From W0P28-013 sp963621145 (GTDB lineage Bacteria > Bacteroidota > Bacteroidia > Bacteroidales > Paludibacteraceae): a stretch of 26,201 nt of DNA. This document shows positions 15,429 to 23,539 of this stretch, piece by piece. Location: positions 1 through 26,201 of the forward strand of contig CAVFDI010000022.1 in the NCBI GenBank assembly GCA_963621145.1, given 5' to 3'. The notes under the pieces are model-generated. The model did no database searches. It was not told the origin of the DNA and worked only from the letters and a program-made list of their open reading frames with translations. The stretch's first letter is position 1, and the number at the start of each line of letters is the position of its first letter. The translations under genes and the position numbers were made by a program.

Positions 15429-17438
15429 TCATTCCTCACTCCTCATTCCTAACTTATCAAGGAATTCCTCCTCGCTCACAATTCTTACGCCCAATTTTTC
15501 GGCTTTTTCGAGTTTGGCTGGGCCCATGTTTTCGCCAGCTAGAATGAAACTTGTGGCACCGCTCACCGAGCCGACATTTTTTCCGCCATTTTGCTCGATC
15601 ATGGCTTTGTATTCGTCGCGCGAATGGTGCCTAAATACACCGCTTATCACTATCGAAAGGCCTTTCAGCGTGTCCGATGTGGGCGCAGCGGCTTCGGTCA
15701 TCTCCATTTGCAGACCGTGTTCGCGTAGTCGCTCCACCAGTTGCTGATGTTCGGGCTTGGCAAAATAGGCGCGCACGCTTTGGGCAATGCTCTCGCCAAT
15801 GTCGGGCACAGCCATCAGTTCGTCGAGCGTGGCCACCGACAGGCGATCGATGGAGCGGAAGGCAGCAGCCAATTTTTTCGCTACCGTTTCGCCCACATAG
15901 CGAATTCCAAGGGCAAATAGCACGCGCGGAAATGGCACCTGTTTCGATGCTTCGATACCATTTTTAATGTTGTGTGCCGATTTCGCTCCAAGTCGCTCCA
16001 AGCGCGCAAGATCGGGCACTTTCAGTTCGTAAATATCAGCCACATTGTGCAGCAAACCATTGTCGTAGAGCAGAGCGATGGTCTCTTCGCCAAGTCCGTC
16101 GATGTTCATGGCCTTGCGGCTCACGAAATGCTCCATTTTGCCTTTTATCTGCGGCGGACAGCCGTCTTCGTTGGGGCAGTAGTGTGCCGCTTCGTTGTCG
16201 TCGCGAACCAACGGCGTGCCGCATTCTGGACAGACTTTTGCAAAACCAACCTTGTCGCCCAACAGCAGCCGCGCATCTAGGTCGACGCCCGTGATTTTCG
16301 GAATAATTTCGCCGCCTTTTTCCACATAAACCATGTCGCCAATGTGCAAATCGAGTCCTGCAATGATGTCGGCATTGTGTAGCGAGGCGCGTTTCACCGT
16401 GGTTCCCGAAAGTTGCACAGGGTCGAGATTTGCCACTGGCGTAATCACACCCGTGCGGCCCACTTGGTAGCTCACCGAGTTGAGGCGCGTGCAGGCGCGT
16501 TCGGCTTGAAACTTGTAGGCAATGGCCCAGCGTGGCGATTTGGCAGTGTAACCCAATGCCTTTTGTTGCTGCAGCGAATTTACCTTCAGCACCATGCCGT
16601 CGGTTGCCACAGGCAGATTTTTGCGCTCGGTGTCCCAATAGTCGATGTAGTCGATTATCTCTTGCAGCGAATGGCAACATTTCATGGCATCTGAGATTTT
16701 GAAACCCCATGATGCCGCGCGTTGCAGATTTTCGTAGTGCGTGTCGGCTGGCAAATCTTCACCAAGAAGATAGTAGAGGTAAGCATCGAGCCGACGGCGC
16801 GCCACTTCGGCTGGATTTTGCGTCTTCAGTGTGCCGCTGGCTGCGTTGCGCGGATTGGCAAAAAGCGCTTCTTCTTGCGCCTCGCGTTCGGCATTTAGTG
16901 CATCGAAAACTTTCCATGGCATCAATATCTCGCCGCGCATTTCGAAATTTTGTGGATAGTCGTTTCCACGAAGTGTGAGCGGAATGCTGCGAATGGTGCG
17001 CACATTGGCTGTTACATCGTCGCCGCGCACGCCATCGCCGCGGGTTACGGCCTGCACCAATGCACCATTTTCGTAGATGAGCGAGATGGAAGTGCCATCG
17101 TATTTCAGTTCGCAAACCACCTCGAAAGGCTCGTTCAGACTGCGCCGCACACGTTCGTACCAATCGGCCACATCGCCTTCGGAATAGGTATTGGCCAGCG
17201 AGAGCATAGGGTAGCGGTGTTCAACTTGAACAAAACCTTCGCTCAAGTCGCTGCCCACACGCTGAGTTGGCGAATTTGGATCGAAAAATTCGGGATTTTC
17301 GGCTTCCAATCGCTGCAATTCGTGCATTTTTGCATCGAACTCAAAATCGCTAATCGTCGGTTTATTTAGCACATAATAGTTGTAATTGTGCGTATTCAAC
17401 TCGTTGCGCAAACGCTCTATTTCTTCCTTAATTTCCAT
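15429..17438 (-). CDS. ligA: NAD-dependent DNA ligase
   Basis: 669 residues, normal LigA length. It seals nicks in DNA using NAD and joins Okazaki fragments. The N-terminal Ia domain is followed by the adenylation domain with the active-site lysine Lys112 in CELKYDGTSISL. Then come the OB fold, a four-cysteine zinc finger (CPECG and, 17 residues on, CPNEDGCPP), helix-hairpin-helix repeats (about 440-580) and a C-terminal BRCT domain (about 590-660, beginning LKGLSIVISGVF). All key residues are present. Start ATG 17438 lies about 25 bp from a TAnnTTTG promoter. The final residues, LGMRSEE, are encoded by the short-repeat array, and they echo the LGVRS tail of the pseudouridine synthase at 3182. 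Confidence 0.97.
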   Translation of the reverse strand: MEIKEEIERLRNELNTHNYNYYVLNKPTISDFEFDAKMHELQRLEAENPEFFDPNSPTQRVGSDLSEGFVQVEHRYPMLSLANTYSEGDVADWYERVRRSLNEPFEVVCELKYDGTSISLIYENGALVQAVTRGDGVRGDDVTANVRTIRSIPLTLRGNDYPQNFEMRGEILMPWKVFDALNAEREAQEEALFANPRNAASGTLKTQNPAEVARRRLDAYLYYLLGEDLPADTHYENLQRAASWGFKISDAMKCCHSLQEIIDYIDYWDTERKNLPVATDGMVLKVNSLQQQKALGYTAKSPRWAIAYKFQAERACTRLNSVSYQVGRTGVITPVANLDPVQLSGTTVKRASLHNADIIAGLDLHIGDMVYVEKGGEIIPKITGVDLDARLLLGDKVGFAKVCPECGTPLVRDDNEAAHYCPNEDGCPPQIKGKMEHFVSRKAMNIDGLGEETIALLYDNGLLHNVADIYELKVPDLARLERLGAKSAHNIKNGIEASKQVPFPRVLFALGIRYVGETVAKKLAAAFRSIDRLSVATLDELMAVPDIGESIAQSVRAYFAKPEHQQLVERLREHGLQMEMTEAAAPTSDTLKGLSIVISGVFRHHSRDEYKAMIEQNGGKNVGSVSGATSFILAGENMGPAKLEKAEKLGVRIVSEEEFLDKLGMRSEE

Positions 17439-17465
17439 GGCTTGGAATGTGTGCAGTTTAACCTA

Positions 17466-17496
17466 CAAAAGTAGAGATTTTTTCTCGAAAAAGCGA
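17466..17496 (-). promoter_or_regulatory. ligA promoter
   Basis: The minus strand reads TACTTTTG at 17473-17466, a full TAnnTTTG match, with TCG (one mismatch to TTG) 20 bp upstream. The predicted leader is about 20 nt. It is back to back with the rightward promoter at 17513-17543, so the two genes share a divergent control region of under 100 bp. Confidence 0.55.
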
Positions 17497-17512
17497 TTTT
17501 TTATTCAAAAAT

Positions 17513-17543
17513 TTGCTTTTGCCGCGCCAAATGACTATTTTTG
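17513..17543 (+). promoter_or_regulatory. Promoter of the rightward TPR gene
   Basis: TTG at 17513-17515, a 20-bp spacer and TATTTTTG at 17536-17543 fit the Bacteroidota consensus exactly. The leader to ATG 17633 would be about 85 nt. Confidence 0.65.
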
Positions 17544-17632
17544 CACCGATTTTTTTAAAAGTGAGAGCAGCGAAAATCTATGTTCTTTGTTCTATCTTCT
17601 AAAAATCGATTTGCCACCCATATCTTACTATC

Positions 17633-19756
17633 ATGACCGACCGAGTTATCTTTCAAAAATATCGTCAAGTTTTTGCTTTTGTCGAGAAAAAACAGTTGGC
17701 CGAGGCTTTTGCGTTGCTTTCTGAAATGCTCAACGAAGCATCGGATTGGCTGCTAAACAACAACTACAACCAACTGCGCGAGACTTACAGCAAAATGTTG
17801 AGTTTCGCTATTCAGGGCGTTGTCGATCCGCAGCGCGACGAAATTTATGCTCATATTGTTGACGAAATTTGCACTCTGGCCGATAGTGTGAAAGAGGCAT
17901 TGCTACTGCTTTTTTCACAGCGATTGCCCTATCAGCGCATGCGTTATTCGTCGTTCGCATCAGTTGCCGATTTGTGCCAAAACTGCGAAAAAATGAAAGG
18001 CGTAGAACTCGAAGCCGCTGAACGCCGTTTGTTCGATTTTATTTGGCTTTCGAAGCGTTGGAGCGAAATGGAGAATGCCAAAATTTTGCTCGATTTTGTT
18101 GAGCAAGAAAAAGCAAACGAACGCACGCGCTGCCTGATAGTTTCGGCTGCTACACTGTCGCTTTTGCGCCTCTACGACCGACAAAAAGTGGATTTTCTGC
18201 TATCGACTTGTCGCTCGGAGAATGTGGTAGTGCGTCAGCGCGCGGTGGTTGGAACGCTGCTGGCTCTGGCGTTCTATGCCAATCGCATTGCAGGCGACAA
18301 AGCCATTATGTCGCAACTTTCGGTTTTTGTCGACGATGAACATTTCCGCTCCGAACTGCGCTCGGCTTTTCTGCTGCTTGTACGCACCAGCGAGACACAA
18401 GCCGTAACCGATCGCATCCGCAACGACATAATGCCCGCCATGATGCGCGCTACACCAAAAATTTCGGATAAGTTGAGCGAAATTCTCTCGCGCGACGACG
18501 ACGACCAAGATGAAATGCCCGACCTTGAACAGTTGCTCGACGAGGCGGGCGTATCCGACAAAATGCAGGAATTCAGCGAAATGCAACTCGATGGTTCCGA
18601 TGTTTATGCTGCCACATTTTCTAATCTGAAATCGTATCCATTTTTCGGTGAATTGGCCAATTGGCTGATTCCATTTGATGCGTCGCACAGCAGCGTGGCC
18701 GAGGTTTTGGACGGCGCAAGCAACATCTTTGCCAACATTGTCAACATGCCGTTCATGTGCAATTCCGACAAATATTCGTTCTGTCTCACGCTTGCGCAAA
18801 TGCCTGCTGGTCAGCGCCGTGTGATGGTCGATGGCGTGAATGCCGAAGTGGACGATGTGAACGAAATGCTGAAAGATGAAGTCGTTACGCGCCCCAATGC
18901 CGAGGTGCAAACGGTTGCAAATCAGTATGTTCAGGATCTTTACCGACTCTATACTTTGCACCCCAATCGTGCCGATTTCGAAAATCCGCTTGAGTCCGTT
19001 TGGGCATTCTATCGCACCGATATTTTCCGAAAAATATTCCCAGAAAACAGCGTGCGCAAGAGCATTGCCAACTACTACTATTCCAAAAAACTCTATTCCG
19101 ACGCCATTCCGCAGTTTCGTTTGCTCGACGATTTTGAAAAAGATGCCGAAGTGCTGCAAAAACTTGGCTATTGCTACAAAAAAATGGGCGATTACGAAAT
19201 GGCCGAAAACTACTATTCGCTAGCTGATGTTATTCAACCCGATAATTTTCTGATTTTGAGGCACTTGGCGCAGTGTCAGCGCAGGTTGGGCTTGACCGAA
19301 AAAGCATTGCAAAACTACACGCATTGTGCGCAGTTGCAGCCCGAAAACTTCAAAATTTTGATGCAAAAAGGACACTGCTTGGTAGAACTGAAATGCTATG
19401 CCGAAGCCATCGAAACCTATTTTTGTGCCGACAATTTGAAGCCTGATGAACCATCGTGCCGTCGCGCTGTGGCGTGGTGCTATCTGCTTGATAATCAGTT
19501 TGCTAAAGCCATTCGCCAGTACGAAAAACTTACCGCCTCGGAGTCGCAGTGCTACGACCTGCTGAATATGGCACACGCCTGTTTTTTGGACGGTCAGCGC
19601 GAGCGCGCCTTCGATTGCTATCAGCAAAGCCTAAAAAAATACGAGAACCGCAAAGAGTTTTTCGAGGCACTCGCCGCCGATCGACAGACACTTATCGATT
19701 TAGGCATTTCGGAAGACGATTTTCTGACAATAACCGAGTCGCTAAAACTGCTCTAA
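17633..19756 (+). CDS. Cytoplasmic TPR-repeat protein
   Basis: 707 residues, no signal peptide. The N-terminal two thirds are helical without a recognised domain, with an acidic patch near residues 283-300 (RDDDDQDEMPDLEQ). Tetratricopeptide repeats occupy about 485-680, for example VLQKLGYCYKKMGDYEMAE and ILRHLAQCQRRLGLTEKALQ. Such proteins are common and conserved in Bacteroidales; the role is unknown but the repeats imply protein binding. It has its own consensus promoter. The next gene starts 150 bp downstream, and a weak hairpin between them leaves co-transcription with the glycogen genes open. Confidence 0.82.
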   Translation: MTDRVIFQKYRQVFAFVEKKQLAEAFALLSEMLNEASDWLLNNNYNQLRETYSKMLSFAIQGVVDPQRDEIYAHIVDEICTLADSVKEALLLLFSQRLPYQRMRYSSFASVADLCQNCEKMKGVELEAAERRLFDFIWLSKRWSEMENAKILLDFVEQEKANERTRCLIVSAATLSLLRLYDRQKVDFLLSTCRSENVVVRQRAVVGTLLALAFYANRIAGDKAIMSQLSVFVDDEHFRSELRSAFLLLVRTSETQAVTDRIRNDIMPAMMRATPKISDKLSEILSRDDDDQDEMPDLEQLLDEAGVSDKMQEFSEMQLDGSDVYAATFSNLKSYPFFGELANWLIPFDASHSSVAEVLDGASNIFANIVNMPFMCNSDKYSFCLTLAQMPAGQRRVMVDGVNAEVDDVNEMLKDEVVTRPNAEVQTVANQYVQDLYRLYTLHPNRADFENPLESVWAFYRTDIFRKIFPENSVRKSIANYYYSKKLYSDAIPQFRLLDDFEKDAEVLQKLGYCYKKMGDYEMAENYYSLADVIQPDNFLILRHLAQCQRRLGLTEKALQNYTHCAQLQPENFKILMQKGHCLVELKCYAEAIETYFCADNLKPDEPSCRRAVAWCYLLDNQFAKAIRQYEKLTASESQCYDLLNMAHACFLDGQRERAFDCYQQSLKKYENRKEFFEALAADRQTLIDLGISEDDFLTITESLKLL

Positions 19757-19778
19757 AACATATTTTTTCGACTCCGAA

Positions 19779-19799
19779 AACTGCTTTTCAAAAGCGGTT
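19779..19799 (+). terminator. Possible weak terminator after the TPR gene
   Basis: AACTGCTTTT and AAAAGCGGTT pair through ten positions (one G-U wobble) around a single central base, so the real loop must open some A-T pairs. The following GAATTTT is a poor T tract. A second inverted repeat, ATGTTG/CAACAT, lies near 19807-19820. Read-through is likely. Confidence 0.3.
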
Positions 19800-19906
19800 G
19801 AATTTTATGTTGCACAACATATCGCAATGTTTGTGCATTTTACGTTTTTTGCGTAATTTTCCAAATTGAAAGAACAAAAACCTAAAAACGACTTAATCCG
19901 CTGTAT

Positions 19907-21895
19907 ATGAGCTACTTAAAATTTGACAAGACACTGCTTACCAACCTCGAAAAATCGTTGGACAAGGAGATGTTGCGCACCAACAAGGCGGGCGCATACG
20001 CCAGTACCACCATTATCGACTGCAATACGCGCAAATATCACGGCTTGCTAGTGGTGCCCGTGCCGTCGCTCGACCGCGATAATCATGTGCTGTTGTCGTC
20101 GTGCGACGAGACGGTGATTCAGCATGGTGCCGAATTCAATTTGGGCATTCACAAATACCACGGCGACTATTTCAGTCCGCGCGGCCACAAATACATTCGC
20201 GAGTTTCATATCGATTCGGTGGCAACGACCATCTATCGCGTGGGCGGCGTCATTTTGCAAAAAGAACGCATCTTGGTCTCGTTCGAAAATCGCGTACTGG
20301 TGCGCTACACGTTGCTCGAGGCGCATTCGCCCACGAAACTGCGTTTGAAACCATTCCTCGCTTTCCGCAATGTGAACGAACTGACGCACGAAAACGATCG
20401 TATAAATCGCAATGTTCAGGAGGTAGAAAACGGCATTTCGTGCTGCCTCTACGACGGCTATCCAAATCTGGTGATGCAGACTAACAAACAGTGCACTTTT
20501 GTGCCGCAAGCCGACTGGTATCGTGGCGTGGAATATCTGAAAGAGCAGGAGCGCGGCTACGAATACAGCGAGGATTTGTATGTTCCAGGCTATTTCGAAC
20601 TCGATATAAAAAAAGGAGAAACCGTGATTTTTTCGGCTGGAACCGAGCCTGTGGGCGTGCGTAGGCTGAAAAAACTATTCGACGACGAAGTGGCGAAACG
20701 CGTTGGGCGCACCGACTTTTTCACCTGCTTGAAAAATGCCGCACATCAATTCTACAACAAAAAAGAGGACGGCTACTATCTGCTGGCGGGCTATCCGTGG
20801 TTCAAATATCGCGCTCGCGACGAATTTATTTCGTTGCCTGGTGCCACTTTGGCTGTTGGCGAGGCCGATATGTTCGAAAAAATGATGCAGATAGGTGTGG
20901 TGGCAGTGCGCGATTACATCGATGGCAAGCCCAAAAGCACGCAACTGAAAGAGGTTAGCTCGCCCGATGTGCTGCTGTGGTTTGTGTGGGACATTCAGCA
21001 ATATGCCAAATACACATCGCTGCAACAAGCCGCCGAAAAATATGGCAAACATGTGCTTGATGTGCTCGATTTCATTCGCAAACAGAAGCACAATAACCTG
21101 TTCGTTCACGACAATGGATTGCTCTATACCGATGGGCGCAACAAGCCAGCCACATGGATGAATGCTATGGAAAATGGTGTACCGATAACGCCGCGCACGG
21201 GCTATGTTGTGGAGATTAACGCGCTGTGGTACAATGCGTTGAAGTTTGGTTCGGAGATTGCGCAAGTGCTTGGACAAGAAAATCAGTCTGATCTGCTCAA
21301 CTATCAGGCCGAAATCATGCGCCAATCGTTCGTAGCCACCTTCTGGAACGGCATCTATCTCGATGATTATGTCGATGGCGACTACCACAACCGCGAGGTG
21401 CGTCCGAATATGATTTTTGCCGTGTCGTTGCCCTATTCGCCACTCGAAAGGGCGCAACAAAAGTCAGTGCTCGACATCATTACGCGCGAATTGCTCACCA
21501 TCAAAGGTCTGCGTAGCCTCAGTCCAAAGAGCGGTATGTATCGTCCAATCTACATTGGCGGACAACTTGAGCGCGATCGTAACTATCACAACGGCCCAAT
21601 TTGGCCGTGGACCACAGCTGCCTTTGCCGAAGCCTATTTGCGCGTTCACAAAATGAGCGGTGTGGCAATGCTTATGCGTCTGCTGGCAGGCTTCGAGAGC
21701 GATTTGACGGAATTGACCGTAGGTTGTCTGTCGGAACTATACGATGGCAACCCGCCATTCCGTGGACATGGTGCCATGAGTTACGCGCCAACTGTGGCTG
21801 AAGTGCTACGCGCCAAAAAAGTGATGGAAGATTTTGTAGCATCGCTCAACGAGCAGCAAATAAGCGATTATGGGATTGGTAAGATACTGAAATAG
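19907..21895 (+). CDS. Glycogen debranching enzyme (amylo-alpha-1,6-glucosidase, GH133-type)
   Basis: 662 residues. The N-terminal domain carries GAYASTTIIDCNTRKYHGLLV (from residue 28), typical of bacterial and archaeal glycogen debranching proteins. The C-terminal (alpha/alpha)6 barrel domain contains WFKYRARDEFISLPGATLA, VEINALWYNAL, NGPIWPWTTAAFAEAYLR and SELYDGNPPFRGHG. It should hydrolyse alpha-1,6 branch glucoses of glycogen in the cytoplasm. Glu632 (TVAEVLR) matches the conserved C-terminal Glu. The TWMD motif known from other lineages reads TWMN here (Asn419), discussed in the findings. It leads the glycogen cluster; the GT4 gene begins 71 bp downstream. Confidence 0.92.
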   Translation: MSYLKFDKTLLTNLEKSLDKEMLRTNKAGAYASTTIIDCNTRKYHGLLVVPVPSLDRDNHVLLSSCDETVIQHGAEFNLGIHKYHGDYFSPRGHKYIREFHIDSVATTIYRVGGVILQKERILVSFENRVLVRYTLLEAHSPTKLRLKPFLAFRNVNELTHENDRINRNVQEVENGISCCLYDGYPNLVMQTNKQCTFVPQADWYRGVEYLKEQERGYEYSEDLYVPGYFELDIKKGETVIFSAGTEPVGVRRLKKLFDDEVAKRVGRTDFFTCLKNAAHQFYNKKEDGYYLLAGYPWFKYRARDEFISLPGATLAVGEADMFEKMMQIGVVAVRDYIDGKPKSTQLKEVSSPDVLLWFVWDIQQYAKYTSLQQAAEKYGKHVLDVLDFIRKQKHNNLFVHDNGLLYTDGRNKPATWMNAMENGVPITPRTGYVVEINALWYNALKFGSEIAQVLGQENQSDLLNYQAEIMRQSFVATFWNGIYLDDYVDGDYHNREVRPNMIFAVSLPYSPLERAQQKSVLDIITRELLTIKGLRSLSPKSGMYRPIYIGGQLERDRNYHNGPIWPWTTAAFAEAYLRVHKMSGVAMLMRLLAGFESDLTELTVGCLSELYDGNPPFRGHGAMSYAPTVAEVLRAKKVMEDFVASLNEQQISDYGIGKILK

Positions 21896-21966
21896 AGTGA
21901 AAAAAGTTTGTGTAAATGTCGCTTGATTTATAGAAAACTTATTGAAAATAACTGGCAAAAAATACT

Positions 21967-23223
21967 ATGAGAGCATTGATGTTTGGGTGGGAGTTTCCAC
22001 CGCATATTCTTGGCGGACTAGGCACCGCAAGTTACGGCTTGACCAAAGGCATGGCCATGCAGCCCGACATGGATATCACTTTTGTTATTCCAAAGCCGTG
22101 GGGCGACGAGGATCAGAGTTTTCTGCACATCATCGGAGCGTGCAATGTGCCAATCGTTTGGAAAGATGTGAACTGGAACCAAGTGAACGAGCGTCTTGGC
22201 GGTCGCATGCACCCCGACGAATATTTTCAGCTGCGCAACGGAATCAAATACGATTTTCGCCGCATCGGCACGAACGATATTGGCTGCGTCGATTTTTCGG
22301 GGCGCTATCCCGACAATCTGATGGAGGAGATATCGAATTACGAAGCGGTGGCGAGCGTCATTGCCCATAGTCGCGAGTTCGATGTGATTCATGCACACGA
22401 CTGGCTCACCTATCCCGCAGGGCGTTTCGCCAAACAGATCAGCGGCAAACCGATGGTGATTCATGTTCACGCTACGGACTACGACCGCAGCCGCGGCAAT
22501 GTGAATCCCGATGTCTATCGCATCGAAAAAGAGGGTATGGATGCTGCCGACCACATCATCACCGTGTCGAACCTGACGCGCAACACCGTCATCGAAAAAT
22601 ATCATCAAAATCCAGATAAGGTAACCACGGTTCACAATGCTGTGGAGCCGCTGGCGTTTGTCGACGAGCTGCACAAAAGTCCGCGCAAGGATAGGGTAGT
22701 AACCTTCCTCGGGCGCATCACCATGCAGAAAGGTCCCGAATATTTCGTCGAGGTGGCTGCGCGCGTGCTGAGTCGCACCGATGGCGTGCGTTTTGTGATG
22801 GCTGGCAGTGGCGACATGATGAACCAAATGATTCGTCTGGCGGCGCAGCGTGGCATTGCCGATAAATTCCATTTCACAGGATTTTTGAAAGGTCGCGCCG
22901 TGTACGAGATGTTGGCCGAAAGCGATGTCTACATGATGCCGTCGGTGTCGGAGCCGTTTGGCATATCGCCGCTCGAAGCCATGCAGTGCGGCACACCGAG
23001 CATCATCTCAAAGCAGTCGGGCTGTGCCGAAATTCTTAACCACGCCATCAAAACTGACTATTGGGACATCGATGCCATGGCCGACTACATTCACGCCATT
23101 GTGAAATATCCCGCTATGTACGAAGCCCTTCACCGCAATGGTTTGGAAGAGGTGAACAACATAAAATGGGAATACGCTGGCCAAAAAGTGCGCCAAATCT
23201 ACGACAAAGTCTGCCATAAATAG
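21967..23223 (+). CDS. GT4-family glycosyltransferase, probable glycogen synthase
   Basis: 418 residues with a GT-B fold. The N-terminal glycine loop is GWEFPPHILGGLGTASYGL. The N-domain continues through FDVIHAHDWLTYPAG, and the C-domain carries FLGRITMQKGPEYF and the retaining-transferase E-x7-E motif with Glu329 and Glu337 in SEPFGISPLEAMQCG. The gene sits between a debranching enzyme and a GH57-family protein. This is the arrangement in which Bacteroidales homologues are taken to elongate glycogen. The donor (ADP- or UDP-glucose) cannot be read. The catalytic residues are all present. ATG 21967 begins directly with the GT-B strand. Its stop runs into GTTAGAAG-type short repeats. Confidence 0.9.
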   Translation: MRALMFGWEFPPHILGGLGTASYGLTKGMAMQPDMDITFVIPKPWGDEDQSFLHIIGACNVPIVWKDVNWNQVNERLGGRMHPDEYFQLRNGIKYDFRRIGTNDIGCVDFSGRYPDNLMEEISNYEAVASVIAHSREFDVIHAHDWLTYPAGRFAKQISGKPMVIHVHATDYDRSRGNVNPDVYRIEKEGMDAADHIITVSNLTRNTVIEKYHQNPDKVTTVHNAVEPLAFVDELHKSPRKDRVVTFLGRITMQKGPEYFVEVAARVLSRTDGVRFVMAGSGDMMNQMIRLAAQRGIADKFHFTGFLKGRAVYEMLAESDVYMMPSVSEPFGISPLEAMQCGTPSIISKQSGCAEILNHAIKTDYWDIDAMADYIHAIVKYPAMYEALHRNGLEEVNNIKWEYAGQKVRQIYDKVCHK

Positions 23224-23539
23224 TTAGAAGTTAGAAGTGAGTAGTTAGAAGTGATTAGTGATTTTTTTGAGTGAGGAGTGAGGAATGAGGAGTGATGTGG
23301 CGGAGTCGCAATTTCAGAATTTCAAGTTTCAGATTTCAAATTGTCGGTAGCCGAAACGCCTTAATCTTCAAATTTTCAAATCATCAAATAACTAGAAATT
23401 TGAAATAAAATCGGTTCAACGCTTCAACGATTAAACAATTTAACAGAAACCTTTACCAATGCGTTAAACTAATCAACTAATCAACTCATCAACCCTATTT
23501 GAAATTTGAAATCTGAAATCTGAAATAAATCTTACCAAT
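23224..23539. repeat. 316-bp repeat-rich gap between the GT4 and GH57 genes
   Basis: No gene is supported. It contains, in order, GTTAGAAG/GTGAGGAATGAG words (23224-23298), TTTCAGATTTCAAA words (23305-23345), TCTTCAAATTTTCAAATC words (23360-23400), TTCAAC and ATCAACTA words (23412-23495), and GAAATTTGAAATCTG words (23498-23525). Each family recurs elsewhere in the window. I found no consensus promoter or terminator in it. Confidence 0.7.

Noticed and set aside
18200..19159. 319-residue antisense frame in the rightward TPR gene
   Set aside because: His/Ile/Phe-rich composition and no recognisable domain, while the plus strand encodes clear TPR units.
19855..19906. Promoter for the debranching enzyme
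   Set aside because: TACGTTTT and TAATTTTC near 19840-19860 each miss the TAnnTTTG consensus at the G, and no spaced TTG was found.
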